Positions 18,141-27,144 of a stretch of DNA of 64,000 nucleotides are shown piece after piece; the first letter of the stretch is position 1; each line of letters starts with the position of its first letter. The notes beneath the pieces are model-generated. The model saw only the letters and a program-made list of their open reading frames with translations. It searched no databases and was not told the origin of the DNA. The stretch lies in contig BOKF01000015.1 of assembly GCA_016860845.1 (NCBI GenBank), positions 106,443-170,442 on the forward strand, written 5' to 3'. Made by a program: the position numbers and the translations under genes. Source of the stretch: Chloroflexota bacterium (GTDB lineage: Bacteria; Chloroflexota; Anaerolineae; 4572-78; J111).

Positions 18141-18566
18141 ATGAAAAAAGAGCTAGTTAAAGATTGGATGACCCGTGAGGTTATCACCATTAACCCGGAT
18201 ATGACTTTACCGGAGGCACACCGGCTCATGACCGATCACAAAATTCGCCGTTTGCCGGTTATAGATAGTGGTCGTTTGGTGGGGATTGTGACCCTGGGCG
18301 ATGTCCGGGAGGCTGAGCCTTCAAGCGCCACCTCGCTCAGCATTTGGGAAGTCAACTATTTGCTGGCCAAATTAAAAATTGGCGAGATTATGACCCCCAA
18401 GCCCATCACGATCTCCGCCGAAGAAACCATTGGTCAGGCCGCTCGGCTCATGTTGGAAAAAAAGGTGAGTGGTTTACCCGTGGTTGATGAAAAACAGCAT
18501 GTGATTGGCATTATCACCGAGTCGGACATCTTCCGCATGGTCGTTCAGGAGTGGCACAAGGAATAG
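18141..18566 (+). CDS. Tandem CBS-domain protein
   Basis: 141 residues made of two CBS domains: VKDWMTREVITINPDM to about residue 65, and IGEIMTPKPITISAEE to the end, forming one Bateman module. The usual closing motif GIVTLGDV / GIITESDI is present in each. It likely binds an adenosyl nucleotide and regulates a partner. A strong ribosome site (AGGAGG) precedes the ATG. The second gene encoding CBS domains in this window is the amino-acid dehydrogenase fusion near 25.8 kb. Confidence 0.92.
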   Translation: MKKELVKDWMTREVITINPDMTLPEAHRLMTDHKIRRLPVIDSGRLVGIVTLGDVREAEPSSATSLSIWEVNYLLAKLKIGEIMTPKPITISAEETIGQAARLMLEKKVSGLPVVDEKQHVIGIITESDIFRMVVQEWHKE

Positions 18567-18686
18567 ACTTGCCCAATCTTCTGCCCGATACCTGCAACTT
18601 TCTGGAGCGATGTGCGTAATGTTTATTGAGCGAGACAAATCTTCCTTCTCTCGCCGTTATCAAATACAGAAAGTAGGGTATAAGCA

Positions 18687-18845
18687 ATGGGTTGTGGCAG
18701 GTTGATCCTGGCCATTTTACTGCCGCCCCTGGCCGTGTTGGATAAAGGGTGTGGCGCCGTGATTGTGGTCACCTTGTTGACCATTATGGGTTGGATACCG
18801 GGTATTATTGGCGCTTTTGTGCTGGCCGCGATGGAACCAAAATAA
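18687..18845 (+). CDS. YqaE/Pmp3-family small membrane protein
   Basis: A 52-residue gene, easily missed. The first helix ends in the family signature ILLPPLAVLDKGCG, followed by a second helix MGWIPGIIGAFVLA and a short charged end. This matches the Pmp3/YqaE (PF01679) two-helix stress-associated membrane proteins, which affect membrane potential in yeast and plants. A TAGGG lies about 9 bases before the ATG. A strong terminator hairpin follows within 20 bases, supporting a real transcript end. Confidence 0.75.
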   Translation: MGCGRLILAILLPPLAVLDKGCGAVIVVTLLTIMGWIPGIIGAFVLAAMEPK

Positions 18846-18863
18846 CGATAGATGATTTGAAAT

Positions 18864-18896
18864 AAAAGAGCCAGGGCATCTTTCCCTGGCTCTTTT
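18864..18896. terminator. Bidirectional intrinsic terminator
   Basis: A perfect 13-bp stem: AAAAGAGCCAGGG (18864-18876) pairs with CCCTGGCTCTTTT (18884-18896) around a 7-base loop. T-runs are available on both strands. It lies between the convergent YqaE-like gene (plus) and feoC (minus), ending both transcripts. Confidence 0.85.
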
Positions 18897-18897
18897 G

Positions 18898-19155
18898 TTA
18901 TGAGAGAGGTGAACGGGGGGGAGCCAGCAGGTAACTCTTGGCAGAGCTGCTGATAATGACGCAGCCGGCTCTGGCCGGGCAAGTATGACAAGCGTTATGC
19001 GTGGCGCTGACTTCCAGCAAACGCCCTTTCCTTACCAGGGTGTCTAACATCCCTTCGAGCGCGCTGGGCGTGATCGCCAATTTTTGGCTTAACTCATCCA
19101 GGCACAGCGTGGTCGGCTTCTGTTCAAATTCAGCTAAAATTTGTTTGAGCATCAT
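18898..19155 (-). CDS. feoC: FeoC-like Fe-S regulator of the Feo operon
   Basis: 85 residues: a winged-helix N-terminal half (LAITPSALEGMLDTL) and a Cys cluster CHTCPARAGC near residues 55-64. This matches FeoC (PF09012), thought to bind an Fe-S cluster and to modulate feo transcription or FeoB stability. It is the last gene of the minus-strand feo operon and is followed by the strong terminator. Two consecutive start ATGs (19155, 19152) are possible. A period-7 repeat leader occupies the gap upstream. Confidence 0.8.
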   Translation of the reverse strand: MMLKQILAEFEQKPTTLCLDELSQKLAITPSALEGMLDTLVRKGRLLEVSATHNACHTCPARAGCVIISSSAKSYLLAPPRSPLS

Positions 19156-19226
19156 CTTTAGTAGGTAGTAGGAGCAAGTCTGAAGTAGTAAACCGGCTTC
19201 CTGCCACTTGCAACCTGTAACCTGTT
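19156..19226 (-). repeat. Period-7 leader repeat before feoC
   Basis: Read on the minus strand toward the feoC ATG, the sequence divides into heptamers: GTAACAG GTTACAG, then GTTGCAA GTGGCAG, several variants, and CCTACTA CCTACTA AAG before ATG. The 77-base gap between the FeoB membrane gene and feoC is almost entirely this repeat. See also 22711, 24238, 38860, 61141 and 62487. Confidence 0.65.
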
Positions 19227-19232
19227 ACGCTT

Positions 19233-20954
19233 CTATCCCCATCCTAAAAAACGCCCACCCTGGAAAACGAGCACGGCGACCAGCCAGGCCAGCGCCAACT
19301 GATAAAAAGCCGACACCCAAACCCAACGCCAGCCATACTCAGCCTTGATGGCGCCGAGGGTGGCCACACAGGGTGTGTAAATGAGTACAAATACCACGAA
19401 CGCCAGCGCTGCCAGCGGGGTAAAAGTCGAGCGGAGCGCCCCGCTGAGCGCTGTATCTTCGCTGGTTCTTTCCGCTTCGGCAAAATTGAGGCCGGGGATC
19501 AAACTGAGCAATGTTTTGCCCGCGTCTAGCACCGCCTGGCCCAAGCCAAGGATAATCTGCCCTAAATCCTGGCCGAATGTCGTCGTTGTAGGGGCTGTGG
19601 CCGTCTCATCCCCCACATAAATCTGTGATAAGGTACTGACCACTACTTCTTTGGCCACCGAGCCGGCCACCAGCGCCCCTGCCGCTTCCCAACTGTCAAA
19701 GCCGGCCGGTTTGAACAACGGCGCAATTGTTGCGCTGGCCTGGCCAAAGTAGCTGTCGCGCTGATCGGTCACCCCCCACGGCAGATTCATCAAAAACCAG
19801 AGCACAATGGTCATGCTCAGGATAACGGTGCCGGCTTTCTGCACAAACTCTTTGCTCTTTTCCCAGGTATGGGTTAGCAGGCCGCGCCAGGCTGGCAGCC
19901 GGTACGGGGGTAGTTCCAACACAAAAGCCGCTTCGCCGCTGTTTTTGAAGAGGGTGCGGGTGAAAACCCAGCCGGCCAGGCCCGCAACCACCAGCCCCAG
20001 GGCATACATGACTGCGATGAGCAGGTCGGCCTGGCGGGGGAAGAAGGCCAGGCCAAAGACGACGTAAACCGGCAGCCGGGCCGAGCAGGACATCAACGGC
20101 ACCAGCAGGCCGGTCGCCAGCCGGTCGCGCCGGTTTTCCAGGGTGCGGGTAGCGTAAATGGCCGGTACGGCGCAGCCAAAGCCTAAAATCAAAGGGATAA
20201 AACTTTTGCCGTGCAGACCCAAGAAGCTCATCACCCTATCCATCACAAAAGCCGCGCGGGCCATGTAACCGGAATCTTCCAGCAGCGTCAGGAAAAAGTA
20301 CAGCACAAACAAGCTGGGCAGAAAGACCAGCACGCCGCCCACGCCGGCGATAACTCCATCCACCATTAACGATTGCAGCCACTCCGGGGCGTGGATCAAA
20401 GTGAGCAGGTTGACCAGCCAACTGCTGATCGGGCCACTGATGGTCGCATCAATCCAATCGGTAAATGGCGTTGAAACGTCAACAACCAGTTTGAAGATGA
20501 CATACATAACCAGTAAGAAAATCGGCAATCCCAGGATGCGGTTGGTCACAATCCGGTCAATGCGATCGGTCAAAGTGTAGCGATCCACCTGGCTGGTGTC
20601 CAGGACTTGGCGGGTAAGGCCATTGATGTAGCCATAGCGAGCGTCGGCAATAGCAATGTCGGCCTCGTCGCCGTAGATTTGGCTGATCCGGCGGCGGCCA
20701 GCATGGGCCTGTTCGATGACGTCTTGGCTGCCCGGTAAAGCCCGCACCCGAGCGACAATGTCGCCTTCATTCTCCAGTAGTTTTACCGCCAGCCAGCGTA
20801 AATTATCGCGTTGCAGCGCCGGGAGCTGCGTTTGCATGAGGATAGTCAGGCGGGTAATCTCAGCTTCAATATCGGAACCGTAATTGAGAGTAAAGCGTGT
20901 CGCGGGCAGGTTGGTGAGGAACTGGTCCCGCGTTGGAAAGTTGATAATTGTCAT
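19233..20954 (-). CDS. feoB: FeoB membrane transport half (split FeoB)
   Basis: 573 residues from the ATG at 20954, which has an excellent AGGGGG 7 bases upstream; the frame extends further but without a ribosome site. It begins with the helical GDI-like domain (about 1-125) and continues with the FeoB transmembrane core: the first Gate motif (GFGCAVPAIYATRTLE), MSCSARLPVYVVFG, and the second Gate near YTPCVATLGAIK. Together with the separate G-domain gene upstream it makes a full ferrous-iron transporter. The split falls between GTPase and helical domains, in a different frame and with its own start. Confidence 0.9.
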   Translation of the reverse strand: MTIINFPTRDQFLTNLPATRFTLNYGSDIEAEITRLTILMQTQLPALQRDNLRWLAVKLLENEGDIVARVRALPGSQDVIEQAHAGRRRISQIYGDEADIAIADARYGYINGLTRQVLDTSQVDRYTLTDRIDRIVTNRILGLPIFLLVMYVIFKLVVDVSTPFTDWIDATISGPISSWLVNLLTLIHAPEWLQSLMVDGVIAGVGGVLVFLPSLFVLYFFLTLLEDSGYMARAAFVMDRVMSFLGLHGKSFIPLILGFGCAVPAIYATRTLENRRDRLATGLLVPLMSCSARLPVYVVFGLAFFPRQADLLIAVMYALGLVVAGLAGWVFTRTLFKNSGEAAFVLELPPYRLPAWRGLLTHTWEKSKEFVQKAGTVILSMTIVLWFLMNLPWGVTDQRDSYFGQASATIAPLFKPAGFDSWEAAGALVAGSVAKEVVVSTLSQIYVGDETATAPTTTTFGQDLGQIILGLGQAVLDAGKTLLSLIPGLNFAEAERTSEDTALSGALRSTFTPLAALAFVVFVLIYTPCVATLGAIKAEYGWRWVWVSAFYQLALAWLVAVLVFQGGRFLGWG

Positions 20955-20968
20955 ATTAATCCCCCTGG

Positions 20969-21547
20969 TTAGTGACACGAGCGGCGGCGAGCGGAGCGGG
21001 AACCGGTTTGAACGGTCGCGCACTGGCACAGGCCAACATAAGGCCGCTCACATTTAGCCATTCCGGCAATAGTCTCAAGTAAGCGATCAATCCCCTGGTT
21101 TCTGTTCCCTACGGTTTCAATCACCGGCACATTGTTCAGCAGCGTTGACAGCCTGGGCTGGTCAATGCGAATGCCGCGAGCGCGGGCCAGGTCAATCACG
21201 TTGAGCGCAATGATGAGGGGCGCGCCCAACTCCAACAGTTGTACCGTCAGATACAAGTTGCGCTCCAGATTGCTAGCGTCCACCACGTTGACGACCACAT
21301 CCGGCTGCTCGCCAATCAAATAGTCGCGGGTGACAATCTCTTCCGGGGAATAGGCGCTGAGGCTGTAGGCGCCGGGCAGGTCCACCACCCGCCAGGTCAG
21401 CCCTTGATATTCTAAAAAGCCTTCCTTTTTTTCCACAGTTTTGCCGGGCCAGTTGCCAACGTGTTGGCGGGCGCCGGTGAGGGCATTAAAGAGGGTGCTT
21501 TTGCCGGCGTTAGGATTGCCGGCCAGGGCAATCGTCAGGTTTGTCAT
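20969..21547 (-). CDS. feoB: FeoB GTPase domain as a separate protein
   Basis: 192 residues from the ATG at 21547 (GGGAG 8-9 bases upstream). G1 is [10 protein letters not shown]3 is VDLPGAYS, and G4 is NVID (usually N-x-x-D). Switch regions follow the FeoB pattern ([15 protein letters not shown]). After the G domain the protein ends in a Cys- and Arg-rich tail ([11 protein letters not shown] to RRRSCH) instead of running into membrane helices. The membrane half starts 14 bases later. Natural fission is favoured over a sequencing frameshift because the second part has a strong ribosome site. Confidence 0.88.
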   Translation of the reverse strand: MTNLTIALAGNPNAGKSTLFNALTGARQHVGNWPGKTVEKKEGFLEYQGLTWRVVDLPGAYSLSAYSPEEIVTRDYLIGEQPDVVVNVVDASNLERNLYLTVQLLELGAPLIIALNVIDLARARGIRIDQPRLSTLLNNVPVIETVGNRNQGIDRLLETIAGMAKCERPYVGLCQCATVQTGSRSARRRSCH

Positions 21548-21560
21548 TATCTCATTCTCC

Positions 21561-21833
21561 CTAATCGTGATGATTGGGCTGAACCTCAATATTAGCGGCA
21601 TCACCCCGGCGCAGTGAGAGATGATAGCCTTTAACGGTAAATTCGATGGGATCGCCAAGGGGAGCCACGCGTTCTACACCAATAGTTTCGCCGCGCACCA
21701 GGCCCATTTCCAGCAGACGGCGGCGCAGGCTGGTGTGTCCACCTACCCGGACAATGGTTCCCTGTTGGCCAGGGCTAAGGCTGCTGAGGGGCACGGTGGG
21801 GTGTCCATTGTGATTTTGGCTCAGTGAAGGCAT
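21561..21833 (-). CDS. feoA: FeoA, SH3-like Feo accessory protein
   Basis: 90 residues. The SH3-like core has [28 protein letters not shown] and [16 protein letters not shown], the FeoA pattern. FeoA is thought to act on the FeoB G domain. The second ATG at 21833 is chosen over 21839 because AAGGA is 8 bases upstream of it and only 2-3 from the first. It is the first gene of feoA-feoB(G)-feoB(TM)-feoC, with 13 bases to the next gene. An iron-box-like palindrome lies about 110 bases upstream. Confidence 0.9.
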   Translation of the reverse strand: MPSLSQNHNGHPTVPLSSLSPGQQGTIVRVGGHTSLRRRLLEMGLVRGETIGVERVAPLGDPIEFTVKGYHLSLRRGDAANIEVQPNHHD

Positions 21834-21940
21834 GAACATCTTCCTTTTCGGCTAATCGGATGGCCTCATCTTAGCATAAATACATGGCCCAGAGCAGTGA
21901 CATTTATCACAAAACTAAGAGATTTTTGTCACGCTAAATT

Positions 21941-21959
21941 CTAAGTTAGATTACCCTAA
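21941..21959. promoter_or_regulatory. DtxR/IdeR-like iron box upstream of feoA
   Basis: The 19-mer CTAAGTTAGATTACCCTAA matches the IdeR/DtxR consensus TTAGGTTAGGCTAACCTAA at 14 of 19 positions, including the central TTAG and the CCTAA end. It sits in the divergent space between feoA and the Lrp gene, a natural site for iron-dependent repression of feo. Direct match only; binding is inferred. Confidence 0.5.
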
Positions 21960-21960
21960 A

Positions 21961-21978
21961 TTTTAACTACGGTTAAAA
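21961..21978. promoter_or_regulatory. Perfect inverted repeat next to the iron box
   Basis: TTTTAAC (21961-21967) and GTTAAAA (21972-21978) are perfectly complementary around TACG. It abuts the iron-box-like site and could be a second operator for feo or for the divergent Lrp gene. The rest of the gap 21834-22158 is AT-rich and holds only these sites and the promoter at 22086. Confidence 0.4.
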
Positions 21979-22085
21979 AATAGCTCATGCCAGGCCAGTT
22001 TTTCTGAACCAACCGTTCGTGTGGTTGAATTATGCACGGGCAGGTGCGTCATTTTGATATAAAATCGAACTAATATTCCTTAAAT

Positions 22086-22094
22086 TGGTATAAT
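22086..22094 (+). promoter_or_regulatory. Extended -10 promoter for the Lrp gene
   Basis: TGGTATAAT contains a perfect TATAAT with the TG extension and lies 65 bases upstream of the Lrp start at 22159. No good -35 is seen at 16-18 bases, which is tolerable for an extended -10 promoter. Confidence 0.55.
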
Positions 22095-22158
22095 ACATTT
22101 GATTTATTTTATATTTTTATTATTATACGGAATAATCATTGACAAAAGGAGTAATATT

Positions 22159-22641
22159 ATGATACAATCTTCATTAGATGGGCAATTGGATGATTTGGAT
22201 AAGGCCATTTTGCACTTGCTGCAAACGGACGGACGCATTAGCAATGTAGACTTAGCGAACCGGGTCAATCTTTCACCGCCGGCTATTCATGCCCGGTTGA
22301 AGCGCCTGGAACAGCGCGGCTACATCCGGCAATACGTCGCACTCCTGGACCGGGAAAAGGTGGGCTACGACATGCTCTGTTTTATCGAGGTCAGTTTGCA
22401 GTTGCACCAGCAGGAGCAGGTAGACAATTTTCGCCGGGTCATCCAACAGATGCCTGAAGTGCTGGAATGTCACCATGTTACCGGCGAATATGACTACTTG
22501 TTGAAGGTGGTCATCCGCAACCGTAAAGAGTTGGAACGCTTTGTGGTTGACCGGCTGACCCCCATTCCCGGCTTGGCCCGCATCCACACCAGCTTAACTC
22601 TATCCGAGATAAAATCTACCACGGCTCTGCCGGTTACTTAA
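22159..22641 (+). CDS. Lrp/AsnC family transcriptional regulator
   Basis: 160 residues from the ATG at 22159 (AAAGGAG, 7 bases upstream); a longer frame from 22099 lacks a ribosome site. The N-terminal HTH reads LDDLDKAILHLLQTDGRISNV then LANRVNLSPPAIHARLKRLE. The C-terminal RAM domain carries VLECHHVTGEYDYLLKV, which binds amino-acid effectors. It precedes tyrosine phenol-lyase and an amino-acid dehydrogenase on the same strand and probably regulates them in response to an amino acid. Confidence 0.93.
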   Translation: MIQSSLDGQLDDLDKAILHLLQTDGRISNVDLANRVNLSPPAIHARLKRLEQRGYIRQYVALLDREKVGYDMLCFIEVSLQLHQQEQVDNFRRVIQQMPEVLECHHVTGEYDYLLKVVIRNRKELERFVVDRLTPIPGLARIHTSLTLSEIKSTTALPVT

Positions 22642-22710
22642 CATTCAACACAAGTGGATTATTTTTTCGGGAACATTCACGAACCTATGACATCCCGCCA
22701 ATAATGAAAA

Positions 22711-24236
<1,526 letters not shown>

Positions 24237-24237
24237 A

Positions 24238-24315
24238 GCAGTTATCAGTTATCACTAGCCAGTAACCAGTGATTACTGATGACTGATTACTCACGACCAC
24301 TGATCATTAGTTTTT
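24238..24315 (+). repeat. Period-7 leader repeat before the dehydrogenase-CBS gene
   Basis: The sequence divides into heptamers of the form CAGTTAT CAGTTAT, CACTAGC CAGTAAC, CAGTGAT TACTGAT, GACTGAT TACTCAC, and so on. It fills the gap between tyrosine phenol-lyase and the next ATG (24329, with GGAGG upstream). The unit differs from the GTCTACC type but has the same period and position. Confidence 0.65.
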
Positions 24316-24328
24316 TGGAGGAACGACG

Positions 24329-26194
24329 ATGATCCCCAGGCGCATGAATGAGTTTTTGCGCGAGGTGTTGCCGGAACAAACTTGGCACAATCGCTTGCAC
24401 CGCGATGGCCCCACGGCTTACATGGAATTTGGCCCGCGGGATGTAGACCGGCTCAAACGCCTGGGCATCGAAGCCGACCGCTTGGGGCCTCATCTGGTCG
24501 TCTGTATGTGGGATGAGGCAAGTTCCCTGGAAGTAGGGGGATATCTGGTCGTTGACAACTTGGCGATGGGCCGCCCGGCCATGGGCGGCATTCGCATGCT
24601 GCCTGAGGTCACTCCGGCCGCCATTCACAACCTGGCCCGAGGAATGACCCTCAAAAATGCGGCGGCAAATCTGCCCTATGGCGGCGGCAAAAGCGGCATT
24701 GTCGCCGCCCGCGACCTGTCGCCGGCAGAGCACACCGAGGTCATTCATCGCTTTGCCCGGATGATTTACCGCTATCGCCAATTCTATCTGCCCGGCCCGG
24801 ACGTTGGTACCAACGATGCCGATATGAAGACCATCGCTATCGCTAACGGCCTCGATCATGCCCTGTCCAAGCCAGCCGACATGGGCGGCAACCGGATTGA
24901 CCAACTGGGTGGGGCCGCCGGTGGGGTCGTGGTCGCCATTGATACCCTGCTGGAAGAGTTTGACCGTTTGCGAGTGCTACCCCAATTTGCTAATGTAAAA
25001 ATTCCTACCCGGTCTGAATTAACGGTGCTCATTCAGGGTTTTGGGGCGGTGGGTACCCACGTGGCCCGACTGCTTACTGAAGGCGAATCGGCCCGTATCG
25101 TCGGCCTTAGCGATGAAACCGGCTATCTTTATGATGAAGCTGGCCTGCCCATCCCCGAACTGCTGCAAATCCAGCGTGAACAGAGCGTATCGGTCCGCCC
25201 TTACTTCCTGGAACGACTGCTCCAGACCCGCGCCCCGCGCCCCAAATTTTCTACGGACAGCAACGATTTGCTGCGCGAAGCGGCCTTTTGTTTTGTCCCG
25301 GCTGCGCCTGTGGCCAATTATCTGGATGTTGATCCCGCCTCAAACCCCTCGATCACCGTTGACCGCATGGGCGCGTGGTCTATGATTGTGGAAGGGGCCA
25401 ACACCTACTCGCCCGACCCGGCCCGTAAGGCTGCTCGCGCCCGGATGGAACGCACGGTTTATTGGCAAAAAGGTGTGCTCATCGCCACCGATTTCCTGGT
25501 CAATTCCGGCGGCGTCATCTTTGCGGCCCAGGAAAAACTGATTAAAACGCCCGATCATTTGCGCATTCCTCAGACGATGTTGGGTAACCGGGCCGCCGTT
25601 GAGCGCTGGCTGGCCGATCATCAAACCGAGTTTGCCGAACTGGCCGAATGTCGCCGCCTGGCCGGCGAGGCGAAACGTAACGAGGTCATCCGGCGGAATA
25701 TGATTGAGTTGATTGATTACCTGGTGGCCGACTCGGATATGCTGCCCTGTGAAGCCGCCGAGAAAATCAGTATCAACCGCATCGCCGCCAGCGAACAGGG
25801 CCGCACTGTAGCCGATATTATGGAGCCGATTGCCACGATTCTTGAAACCGATACGGTCGGCGAGGCGGCCAAACTGCTCATCTCGACCCGGGGCGATATT
25901 CTGGCCGTGGTTTCGGCTACAGGTGAGCTGACCGGCGTTATCACCGATTGGAATGTTACTGAGGCCTCGGCCACCGCCTGCGCAGCCGATATTCCCATCG
26001 GCGAAATCATGACCCGTGAGGTCATCACCGCCCGGCCCACCGATACCATTCTGGCCGTGGTGCGCAAACTGGAGCATTACGAAATTTCAGCCATGCCGGT
26101 TGTAACCCAACAGGGCGTTATTGGCGTCATCAGCAGCGATATTCTGGCCCGGCGCACCCTCTATCGCCTGCTGCAAGCACAGGGTAACGAGTAA
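24329..26194 (+). CDS. Glu/Leu/Phe/Val-type amino-acid dehydrogenase fused to two CBS domains
   Basis: 621 residues. The first ~470 are an NAD(P)-dependent amino-acid dehydrogenase: GMTLKNA (Lys109), PYGGGKSG (catalytic Lys121), PGPDVGTNDADMKT, and a Rossmann GFGAVGTHVA. The last ~125 are two CBS domains (ADIMEPIATILE; IGEIMTREVITARP). Glutamate dehydrogenases bind the side-chain carboxylate with a Lys just before GGxR; here that position is Met85, with spacing 85-109-121 equal to GDH 89-113-125. A nonpolar residue there is the leucine-dehydrogenase pattern, so a hydrophobic amino acid is the likelier substrate. A CBS tail implies control by adenylates. The ATG at 24329 has GGAGG 7 bases upstream. 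Confidence 0.88.
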   Translation: MIPRRMNEFLREVLPEQTWHNRLHRDGPTAYMEFGPRDVDRLKRLGIEADRLGPHLVVCMWDEASSLEVGGYLVVDNLAMGRPAMGGIRMLPEVTPAAIHNLARGMTLKNAAANLPYGGGKSGIVAARDLSPAEHTEVIHRFARMIYRYRQFYLPGPDVGTNDADMKTIAIANGLDHALSKPADMGGNRIDQLGGAAGGVVVAIDTLLEEFDRLRVLPQFANVKIPTRSELTVLIQGFGAVGTHVARLLTEGESARIVGLSDETGYLYDEAGLPIPELLQIQREQSVSVRPYFLERLLQTRAPRPKFSTDSNDLLREAAFCFVPAAPVANYLDVDPASNPSITVDRMGAWSMIVEGANTYSPDPARKAARARMERTVYWQKGVLIATDFLVNSGGVIFAAQEKLIKTPDHLRIPQTMLGNRAAVERWLADHQTEFAELAECRRLAGEAKRNEVIRRNMIELIDYLVADSDMLPCEAAEKISINRIAASEQGRTVADIMEPIATILETDTVGEAAKLLISTRGDILAVVSATGELTGVITDWNVTEASATACAADIPIGEIMTREVITARPTDTILAVVRKLEHYEISAMPVVTQQGVIGVISSDILARRTLYRLLQAQGNE

Positions 26195-26204
26195 ATGAAA
26201 ATTT

Positions 26205-26250
26205 TGGGAACTTGTGGGAACTCATAGGAACTTAGCTCACAAGTTCCCCC
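26205..26250. repeat. Decamer tandem repeat and hairpin before panB
   Basis: TGGGAACTTG, TGGGAACTCA and TAGGAACTTA follow each other at period 10, and GGGAACTTGTG (26206-26216) pairs perfectly with CACAAGTTCCC (26238-26248). It lies between the dehydrogenase stop and the panB ribosome site. It could be a weak terminator or an intercistronic stabiliser; there is no T-run. Confidence 0.55.
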
Positions 26251-26274
26251 GAGTTATTTTCAAAGGAGGCAAAA

Positions 26275-27144
26275 ATGTCTGACCGCAAAAAGGTAAATTT
26301 ACCCTATTTGTTTAACAAAGTTGCCGCTGGTGACCCCATCACCATGCTGACCTGCTACGACTACCCCACGGCTTATTTTCAAGAGCAGGCCGGAGTAGAG
26401 ATGATTTTGGTGGGCGACAGCCTGGGGATGACTATGCTGGGCTACGACAGCACCTTGCCGGTAACGATGGAGGATATGATCCGGCATGCTCAGGCGGTGC
26501 GCCGGGGGTCGCCCAATGCCTGGCTGATTGGCGATATGCCGTACATGAGCTATCAGCCCAGTGTTGAAAAGGCCATCGTCAACGCCGGCCGTTTTATGGC
26601 CGAAGCCGGCTGTGATGCCATCAAACTGGAAGGCGGTGTAGAAATGGCCGACCGCATGGCCGGTATTGTCAAGTCCGGCATTCCGGCGATGGGCCACCTG
26701 GGGTTGACCCCGCAAAGCGTCAGCGCCCTGGGGGGCTTTCGGGTGCAGGGCAAAAGCGCCCTGCACGCCAAAAAGATTGTTGACGACGCCCAAGCCCTGG
26801 AGGAAGCCGGCGCCTTTGCCATCCTGTTGGAAATGGTGCCGGATCGGGTTTGCCAGCTCATCACCGAGCGGGCCAAAACTTGTTTTATCATCAGCCTGGG
26901 ATCCGGTCCGCAGGCACACGGCCAATTGTTGATTTATCACGATATGTTTGGCCTTTACCCTAAATTCAAGCCCAAGATGGCCAAGATTTTTGGTAATGCC
27001 GGCGAGGTCATTCTTAATGGTTTGACACAATATGTCCAGGAGGTAACCGGTAAAACTTTCCCCGCACCGGATAACTATTTTACCATGAAGGATGAAGAGT
27101 ACGACGAACTGGCTGCCCTGCTGGAAAAAGGAGGTCAACCATGA
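26275..27144 (+). CDS. panB: Ketopantoate hydroxymethyltransferase
   Basis: 289 residues of PanB, which converts alpha-ketoisovalerate and 5,10-methylene-THF to ketopantoate in pantothenate synthesis. Family blocks are present: MLTCYDYPTAYF, VGDSLGMTMLGYDSTLPVT (metal-ligand Asp), KLEGG, MGHLGLTPQSV, and LLEMVPD with the catalytic Glu. AAAGGAGG precedes the ATG. The stop overlaps the next gene's start (ATGA). No panC, panD or panE is nearby. The upstream dehydrogenase could supply ketoisovalerate if it acts on valine. Confidence 0.95.
   Translation: MSDRKKVNLPYLFNKVAAGDPITMLTCYDYPTAYFQEQAGVEMILVGDSLGMTMLGYDSTLPVTMEDMIRHAQAVRRGSPNAWLIGDMPYMSYQPSVEKAIVNAGRFMAEAGCDAIKLEGGVEMADRMAGIVKSGIPAMGHLGLTPQSVSALGGFRVQGKSALHAKKIVDDAQALEEAGAFAILLEMVPDRVCQLITERAKTCFIISLGSGPQAHGQLLIYHDMFGLYPKFKPKMAKIFGNAGEVILNGLTQYVQEVTGKTFPAPDNYFTMKDEEYDELAALLEKGGQP

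Noticed and set aside
20954..21029. FeoB split as a simple sequencing frameshift
   Set aside because: The membrane half has its own ATG with a near-ideal ribosome site, and the GTPase half ends in a distinct tail, so fission is more likely. Raw reads were not available, so it is not excluded.
24238..24315. CRISPR array
   Set aside because: The repeats are 7-base phased and degenerate, without 25-40-base direct repeats and unique spacers, and no cas genes are near.
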